This document shows positions 18,823-27,531 of a stretch of 64,000 nt of DNA, piece after piece (the first letter of the stretch is position 1; every line of letters begins with the position of its first letter). The position numbers and the translations under genes are program-made. The notes under the pieces were generated by a model. It did not search any database. It saw only the letters and a program-made list of their open reading frames with translations, and was not told where the DNA came from. The stretch is from the NCBI GenBank assembly GCA_011050675.1, contig DRFI01000017.1:1-64000 (forward strand). Direction: 5' to 3'. Origin of the DNA: Maribacter sp. (GTDB lineage: Bacteria > Bacteroidota > Bacteroidia > Flavobacteriales > Flavobacteriaceae).

Positions 18823-19254
18823 TTATTGTAGTGGAATTTTTTCAATTCTACGCTCATGCCTTCCTCCTTCAAAAGAAGTATTTAAGAAAGTAGATACCAT
18901 TTCAAGTGCCTGAGGTAGTGCTATATATCTAGCTGGTAAACTTAAAATATTAGCATCATTATGTTCTCTAGCTAATTTGGTTATCTCTTTAGTCCAACAT
19001 AAGGCAGCTCTAACATTTTGTTGTTTATTAGCGGTCATACAAGCTCCATTACCACTACCACAGATTAAAACACCAAAATCTGCAATACCATTTTCAACAT
19101 CTAATGCAACAGGGTGCGCGAAATCTGGATAATCAACACTATCTGTGCCATCAGTACCATAATTTATAACTTCTATCTGTTTAGATTTTAATAGACCTAT
19201 AATAGCTAATTTATATTCTGTACCAGCATGGTCGTTACCAATAGCTATTTTCAT
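18823..19254 (-). CDS. rpiB: Ribose-5-phosphate isomerase B
   Basis: RpiB, 143 residues, interconverts ribose-5-phosphate and ribulose-5-phosphate in the pentose phosphate pathway. The N-terminus IAIGNDHAGTEYK holds the conserved Asp-His pair. The catalytic loop is ICGSGNGACMTANK, with Cys as the general base of this family. ARYIALPQA and the C-terminal HERRIEKI are also typical. The length is standard for the family (about 140-150). It is divergent from rnr, separated from it by a long 647-base AT-rich region. Confidence 0.95.
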   Translation of the reverse strand: MKIAIGNDHAGTEYKLAIIGLLKSKQIEVINYGTDGTDSVDYPDFAHPVALDVENGIADFGVLICGSGNGACMTANKQQNVRAALCWTKEITKLAREHNDANILSLPARYIALPQALEMVSTFLNTSFEGGRHERRIEKIPLQ

Positions 19255-19901
19255 ATGCGTAATATTTTAAGGTTAATAGTTCATGATTTATATCCAGTGG
19301 GGGTGGAACTAAACCATGCTAAAGGTACAATAATCAGCGTTTCACAACAAAATTAGAGGGGTTGACAACAATAGTTGCCATGTAAATAATAATAATTGTT
19401 AATTAGTATGTTATAAGCGTGATTACTCACTGCATAAATTGTTTAGAAAAAGTTGCTTAAAAATTTGGTTATTAAAGTTGACATCTGCTTACACTTTTAA
19501 TCTTCTTAACACGAATTTAAATATTATAAAGTGTTAGATGATTTTCATCAAATTAACAACCCTAGTTAACATAAAAATTACATTTAGTTATTAATAAATT
19601 CATGTTAATAGCAGTTATAAACCACGTTTAATAACTCCTCAAAATACTGGTTCTCAATTGTAGATTACATAAATAGATTGTCAACAAGTATTCGTATCTC
19701 ATATTGTCAAGTAATATCCAAATAAGTTATTGCAGATATTAACAAGCTATAATAATCATTAATATTTAATTTAATTTAAAAGAAAAAATGCCATTTATGA
19801 TATATATGTTAATAACAACTTATTTACTTAACTTTTCAATAAGAAGTAGACTAACAGGTAGTGAATTATAATTCGTAATTTTCCAATAAATTAAAAGTTT
19901 A
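19255..19901. other. Long AT-rich intergenic region between rpiB and rnr
   Basis: 647 bases with no plausible gene on either strand. It carries promoters of the two divergent genes, and near 19339-19373 a copy of the tandem ACAACA motif that also lies upstream of the two surface-protein genes. Many TTAATA and TAATAATAA runs occur. I saw no DnaA-box cluster and no RNA-gene shape. Confidence 0.5.
19339..19373 (+). promoter_or_regulatory. Third copy of the tandem ACAACA box (no -7 element at the matching spacing)
   Basis: GTTTCACAACA starts at 19339 and GACAACAATA follows with its ACAACA exactly 26 bases after the first G, the same phase as at 44513 and 51526. The promoter -7-like element found 60 bases on in the other two copies is absent here; an AATAATTG lies 52 bases on instead. 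Whether it serves rnr, rpiB or nothing is unknown. Confidence 0.3.
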
Positions 19902-22094
19902 ATGTCAAAAAGAAATAAGAAGGCGAATAATCATAAAAAGAACGAAATTACTAAAGGTATTTTCACTGTTCTAGAGAAGGACCCGAATCAAAGTTTCAAC
20001 TATAAGCAGATTGCTGCTAAGATAAATATTACAGAAGCTCAAGATAGAAATACCCTTATTAAAAGGTTAACTGAGCTTAAAGAGAAAAAGAGAATTCAAG
20101 AAGTGGATAGAGGTCAGTATAAAGTTTTAGAAAATACTAAATCTTATTACGAAGGTACTGTAGATGTTACTGGTAAAGGAAATGCCTACATTGTTGTTGA
20201 TGGTATGGATGACGATATATTTATTCCTTCCAATAAATTAAATAAAGCTTTTCATAAAGATAAAGTAGAAGTTTATATCTATCCAAGAAGTAAAAGTAAA
20301 AAGCTTGAAGGTGAGATAGTTAAAGTACTTGAAAGATACAAAACAACTTTTGTTGGTATTGTTGATATGCAAAAGACTTTTGCTTTTGTTAGACCTTCTG
20401 ATTTTAGAATGTATACCGATATTTTTGTATCAAAAGATAAATTAGGTGATGCAAAAGATGGTGAGAAAGTATTAGTTGAAATTACCGATTGGCCAGAGGA
20501 TGTTGACTCCCCTTTTGGTAAAGTTACTGAGGTATTAGGAATACCAGGGGAACATGACACCGAAATTCATTCTATTTTAGCTGAATACGGTTTACCATAT
20601 TCTTTTCCTGCAGATGTTCAGAATTTTGCCGATGGATTAGATACAAGTATAAAAGAAGAGGAAATTTTAAAGCGTAGAGATGTACGTGATGTTCTTACGT
20701 TTACTATAGATCCAAAAGATGCAAAAGATTTTGATGATGCATTATCTTTTCAAAAATTAGAAAACGGTAATTATGAGATAGGTATTCATATTGCCGATGT
20801 ATCTCATTACTTACAAAAAGATACTATATTAGATGATGAAGCTTACCAAAGAGCAACATCTGTATATTTAGTTGATCGTGTGGTACCTATGTTACCAGAA
20901 GTTCTTTCTAACAATGCGTGTTCATTAAGACCGAATGAAGAGAAATATACCTTTTCGGCAATATTTGAATTAGATACTAATGCAATTATAAGAAATCAAT
21001 GGTTTGGTAGAACTGTAATCGATTCTAACGAACGTTTTGCCTATGAAGAGGCACAGTATATCATTGAGACCGGTAACGGCGATATACCGCAAGATATATC
21101 TATAAGGAATGCTGCTTATACAGTTTCTAAAGATGTTGTTGAGGCAACCTTAGAAATGGACAGGTTAGCCAAAATAATGCGAGATAAACGTATGGATCAA
21201 GGGGCATTATCCTTTGATAAAGTTGAAGTACGTTTTAATCTTGATGAAAATAGTAATCCAATAGGAGTTTACTTTAAAGAATCTAAAGATGCTAATAAGC
21301 TAATAGAAGAGTTTATGCTATTAGCTAATAGAAAAGTGGCAGAATTTATTGGAAAACAAAAACCTAAAAAGACTTTTGTTTATAGAATTCATGATGATCC
21401 AGACCCAGATAAGTTAATGGCTTTGAACGGTATTGTATCTAAATTCGGACATAAATTAGATTTTAAGGACAAGAAATCTATTAGTTCTTCTTTAAACCAA
21501 TTACTACAAGATGTAAAAGGTAAAAAAGAACAGAATATGGTAGATACGCTTACTATTCGTAGTATGAGTAAAGCTATTTATACTATTGATAATATTGGTC
21601 ATTATGGTTTAGCTTTTGATTATTACACTCACTTTACATCTCCTATTCGTAGGTATCCAGATGTTATGGTGCATAGGTTATTACAACACTATTTAGATGG
21701 TGGTAGTTCTGCTAATGCCGAGGAGTTTGAAAAGAAATGTAAGCATTCTTCAGATATGGAGTATTTAGCATCTAGCGCAGAGCGAGATTCTATTAAGTAT
21801 ATGCAGATCAAGTTCATGCAAGATCATAAGGACGAAGAATTCCGTGGTGTTATTAGCGGAGTTACGGAATGGGGAATTTATGTTGAAATCATAGCAAACA
21901 AATGTGAGGGTATGATTCGTATTAGAGACATAAAAGGAGATTATTATATCTTTGATGAGAAGCAATATGCTATTGTTGGCGAACGTACCAAGAAGAAATA
22001 TACTTTAGGTGACGAGATAACTGTAATGGTTAAGAGTACCGATTTAGTCAAAAGGCATTTAGATTTTGCTTTGATTCCAGATAGCAATAAATAG
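19902..22094 (+). CDS. rnr: Ribonuclease R
   Basis: 3'-5' exoribonuclease of the RNB family, 730 residues, which degrades structured RNA and takes part in rRNA quality control. Order of parts: basic N-terminus and winged-helix segment (about 1-75), cold-shock OB domains (about 80-240), RNB catalytic domain (about 257-590) with the metal-binding cluster DPKDAKDFDDAL, and a C-terminal S1 domain starting near FRGVISGVTEWGIYVE (about 645-725). HFTSPIRRYPDVMVHR is the strongly conserved RNB signature. A hairpin resembling an AT-rich terminator lies after the stop. Followed 84 bases on by the head-GIN gene. Confidence 0.95.
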   Translation: MSKRNKKANNHKKNEITKGIFTVLEKDPNQSFNYKQIAAKINITEAQDRNTLIKRLTELKEKKRIQEVDRGQYKVLENTKSYYEGTVDVTGKGNAYIVVDGMDDDIFIPSNKLNKAFHKDKVEVYIYPRSKSKKLEGEIVKVLERYKTTFVGIVDMQKTFAFVRPSDFRMYTDIFVSKDKLGDAKDGEKVLVEITDWPEDVDSPFGKVTEVLGIPGEHDTEIHSILAEYGLPYSFPADVQNFADGLDTSIKEEEILKRRDVRDVLTFTIDPKDAKDFDDALSFQKLENGNYEIGIHIADVSHYLQKDTILDDEAYQRATSVYLVDRVVPMLPEVLSNNACSLRPNEEKYTFSAIFELDTNAIIRNQWFGRTVIDSNERFAYEEAQYIIETGNGDIPQDISIRNAAYTVSKDVVEATLEMDRLAKIMRDKRMDQGALSFDKVEVRFNLDENSNPIGVYFKESKDANKLIEEFMLLANRKVAEFIGKQKPKKTFVYRIHDDPDPDKLMALNGIVSKFGHKLDFKDKKSISSSLNQLLQDVKGKKEQNMVDTLTIRSMSKAIYTIDNIGHYGLAFDYYTHFTSPIRRYPDVMVHRLLQHYLDGGSSANAEEFEKKCKHSSDMEYLASSAERDSIKYMQIKFMQDHKDEEFRGVISGVTEWGIYVEIIANKCEGMIRIRDIKGDYYIFDEKQYAIVGERTKKKYTLGDEITVMVKSTDLVKRHLDFALIPDSNK

Positions 22095-22131
22095 TTTGGA
22101 ATAGATTTTGGTATATGATGGCTAAATAGGG

Positions 22132-22155
22132 AAAACTATGGTTAAAATAGTTTTT
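22132..22155 (+). terminator. AT-rich hairpin after rnr
   Basis: Stem AAAACTAT/ATAGTTTT (22132-22139 with 22147-22154), seven-base loop, ending in five T. Weak GC content, so termination may be partial. Confidence 0.45.
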
Positions 22156-22178
22156 CAACAAACATTACACGTAAAAGA

Positions 22179-22856
22179 ATGAAACAAGTTTTAATATTAA
22201 TGTTTCTCTTAGGATGTCTTTTGGTTACTGGCCAGGATAATAAGATTACCCAAAGTTTAGAACCTTTTAAGGAATTAAAAGGATTTGATGGCTTGTCTAT
22301 TAACTTAATAAAGTCAACAGAATATAAAGTAATTATTTCAGGTGAAAATACGGATAAGGTTGCTGTTGTTAATAACGAAGGTGTTTTAAAAATACGGATG
22401 CAAATCGGTAAGATTTTCAGTGGTTATAAAACCTTTGTAGATTTATATTATGCTGGTGATATCTTGGTAATAGATGTCAATGAAGATGCTAGAATAGTAA
22501 CTGAAGATTTAATTCAACAAGATGTATTGGAGTTAAAAGCTCAAGAAGGTGGTGAATTAATAGTAAGTGCCAATGTTGAACAAATGTTAATAAAGTCTGT
22601 TTCTGGTGGTATAATCAGAACTACGGGTAGTTCTAATCTTCAAGATGTTCAGATAAACACTGGTGGTGTTTATGAAGGCAAGAATTTTAAAACAAATTTT
22701 TCTACCATCAATGTTAATGCAGGATCACGGGCAGAAATTAATGCAAAAGACTATGTTAAGGCTACAGTAAAGGCTGGCGGTGAGGTATTAGTGTATGGTA
22801 ATCCAAAAAAACTTGAAGAGAAAACAGTTTTTGGTGGGACAATTAAAAGAATGTAA
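22179..22856 (+). CDS. Head-GIN domain (DUF2807) secreted protein
   Basis: A 225-residue exported protein with signal peptide MKQVLILMFLLGCLLVTG. The mature part is a repetitive beta structure of the putative auto-transporter adhesin head-GIN type (DUF2807), with strands such as FDGLSINLIKSTEYKVIISG and the GGEVLVYGNPKK turn near the end. The family forms a right-handed beta-helix and its function is not firmly known; roles in surface attachment have been suggested. It ends six bases before the LysE-family gene, so the two are an operon. Confidence 0.85.
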   Translation: MKQVLILMFLLGCLLVTGQDNKITQSLEPFKELKGFDGLSINLIKSTEYKVIISGENTDKVAVVNNEGVLKIRMQIGKIFSGYKTFVDLYYAGDILVIDVNEDARIVTEDLIQQDVLELKAQEGGELIVSANVEQMLIKSVSGGIIRTTGSSNLQDVQINTGGVYEGKNFKTNFSTINVNAGSRAEINAKDYVKATVKAGGEVLVYGNPKKLEEKTVFGGTIKRM

Positions 22857-22862
22857 AAGTAG

Positions 22863-23543
22863 ATGTTAGAAGATATTCAGGCAGCAATTCCCTTAGGTTT
22901 TTTCTTAAGTTTTATGGTTGGTCCTGTTTTCTTTGTTCTTTTACAAACTAGTGCTGTTAAAGGGTTTAGAGCTGCTATTACTTTCGACTTTGGGGTATTA
23001 TTAGCAGATATACTCTTTATACTTGTTGCTTATTTTAGTAGTTTTCAACTACTTGAAAATTTAAGTAATCAACCAGGTTTATATGTTTTCGGTGGTGTAA
23101 TTCTATTAATATATGGACTTGTAACTTTTTTTAAAGTTGATAAAAAGGTTATACCAGACGAGTCTAAGAAAATTCGAAAATCAGATTTTCTTGGTCTATT
23201 TATAAAAGGTTTTTTATTGAACTTTATTAATATAGGGGTTCTCGTATTTTGGTTAGGTATTATTATTATTATTGGTCCTAGTTTAGATAATCAACCAAGT
23301 CGTTTTTTTACTTTCTTTTCAACTGTACTTCTCTCCTATTTTGTTACTGACATTTTTAAAATTTTGTTAGCAAAGCAATTAAAAAGAAAGTTAACTCCAG
23401 CTAGAATATTATTAGTCAAAAAGATTATTGGTATTATTCTTATTATATGTGGATTAGTTCTTGTTGTAAAAGGGTTCTTACCGAAAAATCAGTTTAATAT
23501 AGAACACGAATTGGAAAGATTCGAGACTAATATTATAGAATAA
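22863..23543 (+). CDS. LysE-family translocator
   Basis: A 226-residue inner-membrane protein with about six transmembrane helices. The first, FFLSFMVGPVFFVLLQTSAV followed by KGFRAA, is the signature of the LysE/RhtB exporter family, which pumps amino acids or related small molecules out of the cell. The helix pair at about 115-170 and the C-terminal helix LLVKKIIGIILIICGLVLVV complete the fold. The substrate cannot be inferred. It sits six bases after the head-GIN gene and is followed by a clear terminator. Confidence 0.88.
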   Translation: MLEDIQAAIPLGFFLSFMVGPVFFVLLQTSAVKGFRAAITFDFGVLLADILFILVAYFSSFQLLENLSNQPGLYVFGGVILLIYGLVTFFKVDKKVIPDESKKIRKSDFLGLFIKGFLLNFINIGVLVFWLGIIIIIGPSLDNQPSRFFTFFSTVLLSYFVTDIFKILLAKQLKRKLTPARILLVKKIIGIILIICGLVLVVKGFLPKNQFNIEHELERFETNIIE

Positions 23544-23568
23544 AAAAGCCGGCTATTAACCGGCTTTT
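23544..23568. terminator. Bidirectional terminator
   Basis: Stem AAAAGCCGG/CCGGCTTTT (23544-23552 with 23560-23568) with loop CTATTAA, between the convergent LysE and OmpH-like genes. A-run and T-run on the two sides allow use from both strands. Confidence 0.85.
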
Positions 23569-23588
23569 AAAACTAAGTATGTATACTT

Positions 23589-24095
23589 TTATTTCTTGTA
23601 CTTATCATTAAGTAGTTTAACAATATCTGCTGTAAGATCATTGTCCTCTGTACCGTAAAGTACACTTCCACCATCTCCTCCACCTAAAATAAAAGAGTAA
23701 CCATTAGATTTTCCGTAAGCTTTTATTTCTTCTTTAACTTTAGATACAATGCTATCCATTTCAGTCTGTCCTTCCATTTGTAATTGTTGATCTTGTTGTT
23801 GAAGTTGTTGACCAATAATTTGTCCTCTCTGTTGCATAGCAGCATATTCTTCTTGTGCTTTAGATTGAGACATTGATTGAGCTTTTGTCTGGAAAGCTTG
23901 AGCTTCGAATTGAAATGCTTGAGAAATACTATCTCTTGTTTTAGCTAAGGCATCTGCCTTTACTTTGAATTGAGATTCAACATCAATTTTTTGTTGATAC
24001 TCATCCATCAATTTTACGTTATCTACGTATCCAATTTTTTCTTGTTGGCAAGAAGCTAATAATGCAATAGCAAAAATTACAATTAGGTTTTTCAT
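23589..24095 (-). CDS. OmpH/Skp-like lipoprotein chaperone
   Basis: A 168-residue OmpH (Skp) family protein. The signal peptide ends LLASC, giving a lipid-anchored Cys16. IGYVDNVKLMDEYQQK is the conserved start of the family, followed by a long helical coiled-coil stretch rich in Gln (about 60-125) and the closing YSFILGGGDGGSVLYGTE segment. Skp proteins bind unfolded outer-membrane proteins in the periplasm. The Gln-rich helix (IGQQLQQQDQQLQMEGQ) is richer in Gln than classical Skp. A promoter -7-like box lies 21 bases upstream of its ATG. Confidence 0.88.
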   Translation of the reverse strand: MKNLIVIFAIALLASCQQEKIGYVDNVKLMDEYQQKIDVESQFKVKADALAKTRDSISQAFQFEAQAFQTKAQSMSQSKAQEEYAAMQQRGQIIGQQLQQQDQQLQMEGQTEMDSIVSKVKEEIKAYGKSNGYSFILGGGDGGSVLYGTEDNDLTADIVKLLNDKYKK

Positions 24096-24115
24096 TTTTT
24101 CATTTTTGTGAGATG

Positions 24116-24123
24116 CAAAAGTA
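24116..24123 (-). promoter_or_regulatory. Promoter -7 box (TACTTTTG) for the OmpH-like gene
   Basis: On the minus strand TACTTTTG matches the Bacteroidota TAnnTTTG consensus and lies about 20 bases before the ATG. No clear -33 TTG at the usual spacing. Confidence 0.4.
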
Positions 24124-24333
24124 ATAAAGGTTTTAGAATGTAAATGTTTTAAAATTAATAATAGTATGTGGTTTTATACTTTAATAAAATATTCTTATGG
24201 AATATATTATTATGATAAATAAATCTTATATTAATGAAGTATTTTAAGGTGTATTTAAAAGCTTTTTAAATATTTAGCGATAAAGTATATGGTTTATCAT
24301 TTATAATCTTTTAAATCTCTTTAAAATTAGTTT

Positions 24334-25170
24334 TTACTCCTTTTTAAGGACATATATGAGGGATGAATACTCTCCATTAGATTTTGCAATAATATTTGAT
24401 ACCAAACCACGGTAAAAGGCTTTTAGGTAATTTGATTTACCATTTTTATATTTCTCTGATAAAAGAGAAACGTAATAGGAATCAAAATACATGGGTAATG
24501 TTTTATCCACTCTAAAATTATGTTTCTCAAATATTATTTTAATTGCGTTTTGAGAGAAATGCCATAAATGTCTTGGTGTGTCATATGCTGCCCAAAATTC
24601 TTTATAATATTCTGCATCGTAAGATTTGTAATTAGGAACTGCAATTATTAATGTTCCATTTTTTTCTAATCGTTTTTTGATATTATTTATTTGTTCATCT
24701 AAATTTGGTAAGTGTTCTAATACATGCCAAAGTGTTATTATATTATATTTTGTAGATGGTAAATCTTTTGTGGTTTTATATATTTCAAGATTTTTATTAG
24801 TAGCTTTTTTACTTGCCATTTGGTTTACTTCTACTCCAACGGTATTCCATTTTTTGTTTTTTGCGTAAGCTAAAAATTCTCCTGTTCCACATCCAATATC
24901 TAAAAGTGTTTTTTCTTTTAAAGAATATTGGTCAATTAACTTTACCTTTTTCTTTAATGTAATTTTTTTAACTTCTTGATAGACTTTTTCTATGAAACTA
25001 TTTTTTTCATCGGAGTGAGAAATATAGTTTTTTGGATCATAATATTTTTCTAAATTTTTTGGTTCAGGATTGGTTATTAGCATGTCGGATTCTTCATCAA
25101 AAATTAGATTGAATTTTTCTTGACTTACTAGATAATCTTTTGTCTTAATCTTTATATTCTTTTCAAGCAT
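24334..25170 (-). CDS. Class I SAM-dependent methyltransferase
   Basis: A 278-residue Rossmann-fold methyltransferase. The SAM motif I is LLDIGCGTGEFLAYA (about 92-106); motif II ends GVEV; the post-I region has LWHVLEHLPN and LIIAVPNYKSYD, typical of the methyltransferase-23/UbiG-like type 12 group. DTPRHLWHFS is often seen in Flavobacteriaceae homologs encoded next to mnmG. The substrate is unknown. The gene sits downstream of mnmG on the same strand, with a parS site in the 67-base gap. Confidence 0.88.
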   Translation of the reverse strand: MLEKNIKIKTKDYLVSQEKFNLIFDEESDMLITNPEPKNLEKYYDPKNYISHSDEKNSFIEKVYQEVKKITLKKKVKLIDQYSLKEKTLLDIGCGTGEFLAYAKNKKWNTVGVEVNQMASKKATNKNLEIYKTTKDLPSTKYNIITLWHVLEHLPNLDEQINNIKKRLEKNGTLIIAVPNYKSYDAEYYKEFWAAYDTPRHLWHFSQNAIKIIFEKHNFRVDKTLPMYFDSYYVSLLSEKYKNGKSNYLKAFYRGLVSNIIAKSNGEYSSLIYVLKKE

Positions 25171-25214
25171 AAATTAGGCTTGTTATTATGATACTATTTT
25201 GATTGAATTATTAA

Positions 25215-25230
25215 TGTTCCACGTGGAACA
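25215..25230. promoter_or_regulatory. parS centromere site 1
   Basis: Perfect 16-bp palindrome TGTTCCACGTGGAACA, seven bases beyond the mnmG stop codon. It matches the near-universal ParB binding site (consensus TGTTnCACGTGnAACA). A second identical copy lies 1.9 kb away on the other side of mnmG. Confidence 0.9.
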
Positions 25231-25237
25231 ATTCGTC

Positions 25238-27106
25238 CTACCTTCCGAGAAAAACTAAAAGTACACTAATGTCGCTTGGTGTAACTCCACTAATTCTTGA
25301 TGCTTGAGAAATTGTTACGGGTTGAATTTTCGTCATCTTTTCTCTTGCTTCAAATGATAAAGATTTTAATTTCGAGTAATCAAAATTTGCTGGAATCTTT
25401 ACTGCTTCTAATCTATGAAGTTTATCAGCATTTAGTTTTTCTTTCGCAATATAACCAGAGTATTTGATTTGTACTTCTGCTTGTTCTAGTACTTCTCCGT
25501 CAAAATTATTATCCTTTACAAATGTAGATACATCTTCTAATTGTAACATATGGTCCATGGTTACGTTAGGTCTTGAAAATGCTTTGTACATTTTATCAGA
25601 TTGTTTTACTAAGGCTGAATCAACACTCTTGAAAATCGGATTAATGTCTTTTGGAAGAACACTTGTTTCTCTAAAGAAGTTAACCAATGCTTCTGATTGC
25701 TCTAGTTTTTCTTCCATTCTTTTCATACGAGTATCGGTGGCTAAACCTATTGAATGGCTTAAAGGCGTCAATCTTAAATCAGCATTATCCTGTCTAAGTA
25801 AGGTTCTATATTCTGCCCTTGAAGTAAACATTCTATAAGGTTCTTCTGTACCTTTTGTAATTAGGTCATCTATAAGTACACCAATATAAGCTTCATCTCT
25901 TTTTAATATTAAAGCCTCTTTTTCTTTAAGTTTTAGATGCGCATTTATTCCTGCCATTAAACCTTGTGAAGCAGCTTCTTCATAACCTGTAGTTCCGTTA
26001 ATTTGTCCAGCAAAATATAAATTTTCAACTAACTTAGTTTCTAAGGTATGTTTCAATTGTGTAGGTGGAAAGTAATCGTATTCTATAGCATAACCCGGTC
26101 TAAAGAATTTTACGTTTTCAAAACCAACAACAGATCTTAGTGCTTTAAATTGTACATCTTCAGGTAAGGAAGTTGAAAATCCATTTACATAAACTTCTAC
26201 TGTTTCCCATCCTTCTGGTTCAATAAACATTTGATGACTGTCTTTATCAGCAAACCTATTTATTTTATCTTCTATGGACGGACAGTATCTAGGTCCTATA
26301 CTTTTAATTCTTCCATTGAACATTGGGGATCTGTCAAAACCTTCTCTTAATAAATCATGAACCATGGCACTTGTATGTGTCATATAACAATCACGTTGAT
26401 GTGCTAATGGTTTTGTTTTGGTATATGAGAACTTTTCAGGAATTGTATCTCCTGGTTGTACAATCATTTTAGAATAATCTAAAGATCTACCGTCTACTCT
26501 CGGCGGCGTTCCAGTTTTCATTCTTCCACTTTCGAAACCTAATTCAAGTAATTGTTCGGTAATTCCGGTGGCTGCTCTTTCACCAGCTCTACCTCCACCA
26601 AATTGTTTTTCACCAATATGTATCAATCCGTTAAGGAATGTTCCGTTGGTTAAAACAACAGATTTGGATTTAATATTTATACCCAAGGAGGTTTTTACAC
26701 CAACAACTTTGTGATTTTCTATTAATAATCCAGAAACCATTTCCTGATAAAAATCTACGTTAGATGTTCGTTCTAACATTAAACGCCATTCTTCAGCAAA
26801 ACGCATTCTATCATTTTGGGTTCTTGGACTCCACATCGCAGGTCCTTTAGATTTGTTAAGCATCTTAAATTGTATAGCAGATTTATCTGATACTATTCCG
26901 CTGTATCCACCAAGAGCATCTATTTCTCTAACAATTTGACCTTTTGCAATTCCACCCATCGCAGGATTGCATGACATCTGACCAATATTTTGCAGATTCA
27001 TGGTTACTAATAGGGTTTTTGAACCCAAATTTGCAGCTGCCGCTGCCGCTTCTGCACCGGCGTGTCCTCCGCCAACTACAATTACATCATATTCTTCTCC
27101 AAACAT
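25238..27106 (-). CDS. mnmG: tRNA uridine-5-carboxymethylaminomethyl(34) synthesis enzyme MnmG
   Basis: MnmG (GidA), 622 residues. With MnmE it installs the cmnm5 group at U34 of tRNAs reading NNA/NNG codons, using FAD. The FAD-binding N-terminus is VIVVGGGHAGAEAAAAAA; QMSCNPAMGGIAKGQ, then GGGRAGERAATG, KTGTPPRVDGRS and YCPSIEDKI are family hallmarks, and FTSRAEYRTLLRQDNAD starts the C-terminal tRNA-binding part. Full length. Flanked on both sides by parS sites; mnmG is near the origin in many bacteria. It follows ybeY on the same strand with a five-base gap, so the DUF4175-ybeY-mnmG genes look like one operon. Confidence 0.96.
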   Translation of the reverse strand: MFGEEYDVIVVGGGHAGAEAAAAAANLGSKTLLVTMNLQNIGQMSCNPAMGGIAKGQIVREIDALGGYSGIVSDKSAIQFKMLNKSKGPAMWSPRTQNDRMRFAEEWRLMLERTSNVDFYQEMVSGLLIENHKVVGVKTSLGINIKSKSVVLTNGTFLNGLIHIGEKQFGGGRAGERAATGITEQLLELGFESGRMKTGTPPRVDGRSLDYSKMIVQPGDTIPEKFSYTKTKPLAHQRDCYMTHTSAMVHDLLREGFDRSPMFNGRIKSIGPRYCPSIEDKINRFADKDSHQMFIEPEGWETVEVYVNGFSTSLPEDVQFKALRSVVGFENVKFFRPGYAIEYDYFPPTQLKHTLETKLVENLYFAGQINGTTGYEEAASQGLMAGINAHLKLKEKEALILKRDEAYIGVLIDDLITKGTEEPYRMFTSRAEYRTLLRQDNADLRLTPLSHSIGLATDTRMKRMEEKLEQSEALVNFFRETSVLPKDINPIFKSVDSALVKQSDKMYKAFSRPNVTMDHMLQLEDVSTFVKDNNFDGEVLEQAEVQIKYSGYIAKEKLNADKLHRLEAVKIPANFDYSKLKSLSFEAREKMTKIQPVTISQASRISGVTPSDISVLLVFLGR

Positions 27107-27111
27107 ATCTT

Positions 27112-27531
27112 CTATTGTTCCACGTGGAACAGCTTTATTTTTTCTTCTTCTTTAGCGCGCATTTCGGTAGTAGCTGTATCCGATTTATCCGAATAACCCA
27201 TAAGGTGTAAAACCCCATGAATCATTACACGCTTTAATTCGTTCTCAAAAGTTACATTAAATTCTGTTGCATTCTCTTTAACACGATCAATAGAAATATA
27301 TAGGTCTCCAGAAATATTTTTACCTGAAACATAATCAAAAGTAATAATGTCGGTTAAATAATCGTGTTGTAGGTAATCTTGATTGATTTTTAGTAGATAT
27401 TCATCATCACAAAATATGTAATTTAATTCTTGAATTCTAAAATCTTCCGTTTGGCAAGATTCTGTTATCCATAAATTGAATGTTTCTTCTTCTACTATTT
27501 TAAAATCGCTTAGGTAATTGTAATTAATCAT
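27112..27531 (-). CDS. ybeY: Endoribonuclease YbeY
   Basis: rRNA maturation factor YbeY, 139 residues, needed in other bacteria for 16S rRNA 3'-end processing and 70S quality control. LTDIITFDY, then GDLYISIDRVKENA, and HGVLHLMGYSD are the family blocks. His105 and His109 are the first two zinc ligands; the third position is Asp115 rather than the His of E. coli (GYDH), a difference also seen in Bacteroidota homologs as far as I recall. The stop lies inside the same stretch as the second parS site, which is read as the C-terminal residues FHVEQ. It overlaps the DUF4175 gene by eight bases. Confidence 0.92.
   Translation of the reverse strand: MINYNYLSDFKIVEEETFNLWITESCQTEDFRIQELNYIFCDDEYLLKINQDYLQHDYLTDIITFDYVSGKNISGDLYISIDRVKENATEFNVTFENELKRVMIHGVLHLMGYSDKSDTATTEMRAKEEEKIKLFHVEQ
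27116..27131. promoter_or_regulatory. parS centromere site 2 (inside ybeY)
   Basis: Second perfect TGTTCCACGTGGAACA palindrome. It covers the last codons of ybeY (C-terminus FHVEQ) and ends ten bases before the mnmG ATG, so the protein tail is dictated by the site. Confidence 0.9.

Noticed and set aside
19255-19901. AT-rich region as replication origin
   Set aside because: I found no cluster of DnaA-box-like TTATNCACA sequences and no dnaA or parAB gene nearby. The AT-richness is common for intergenic DNA here.
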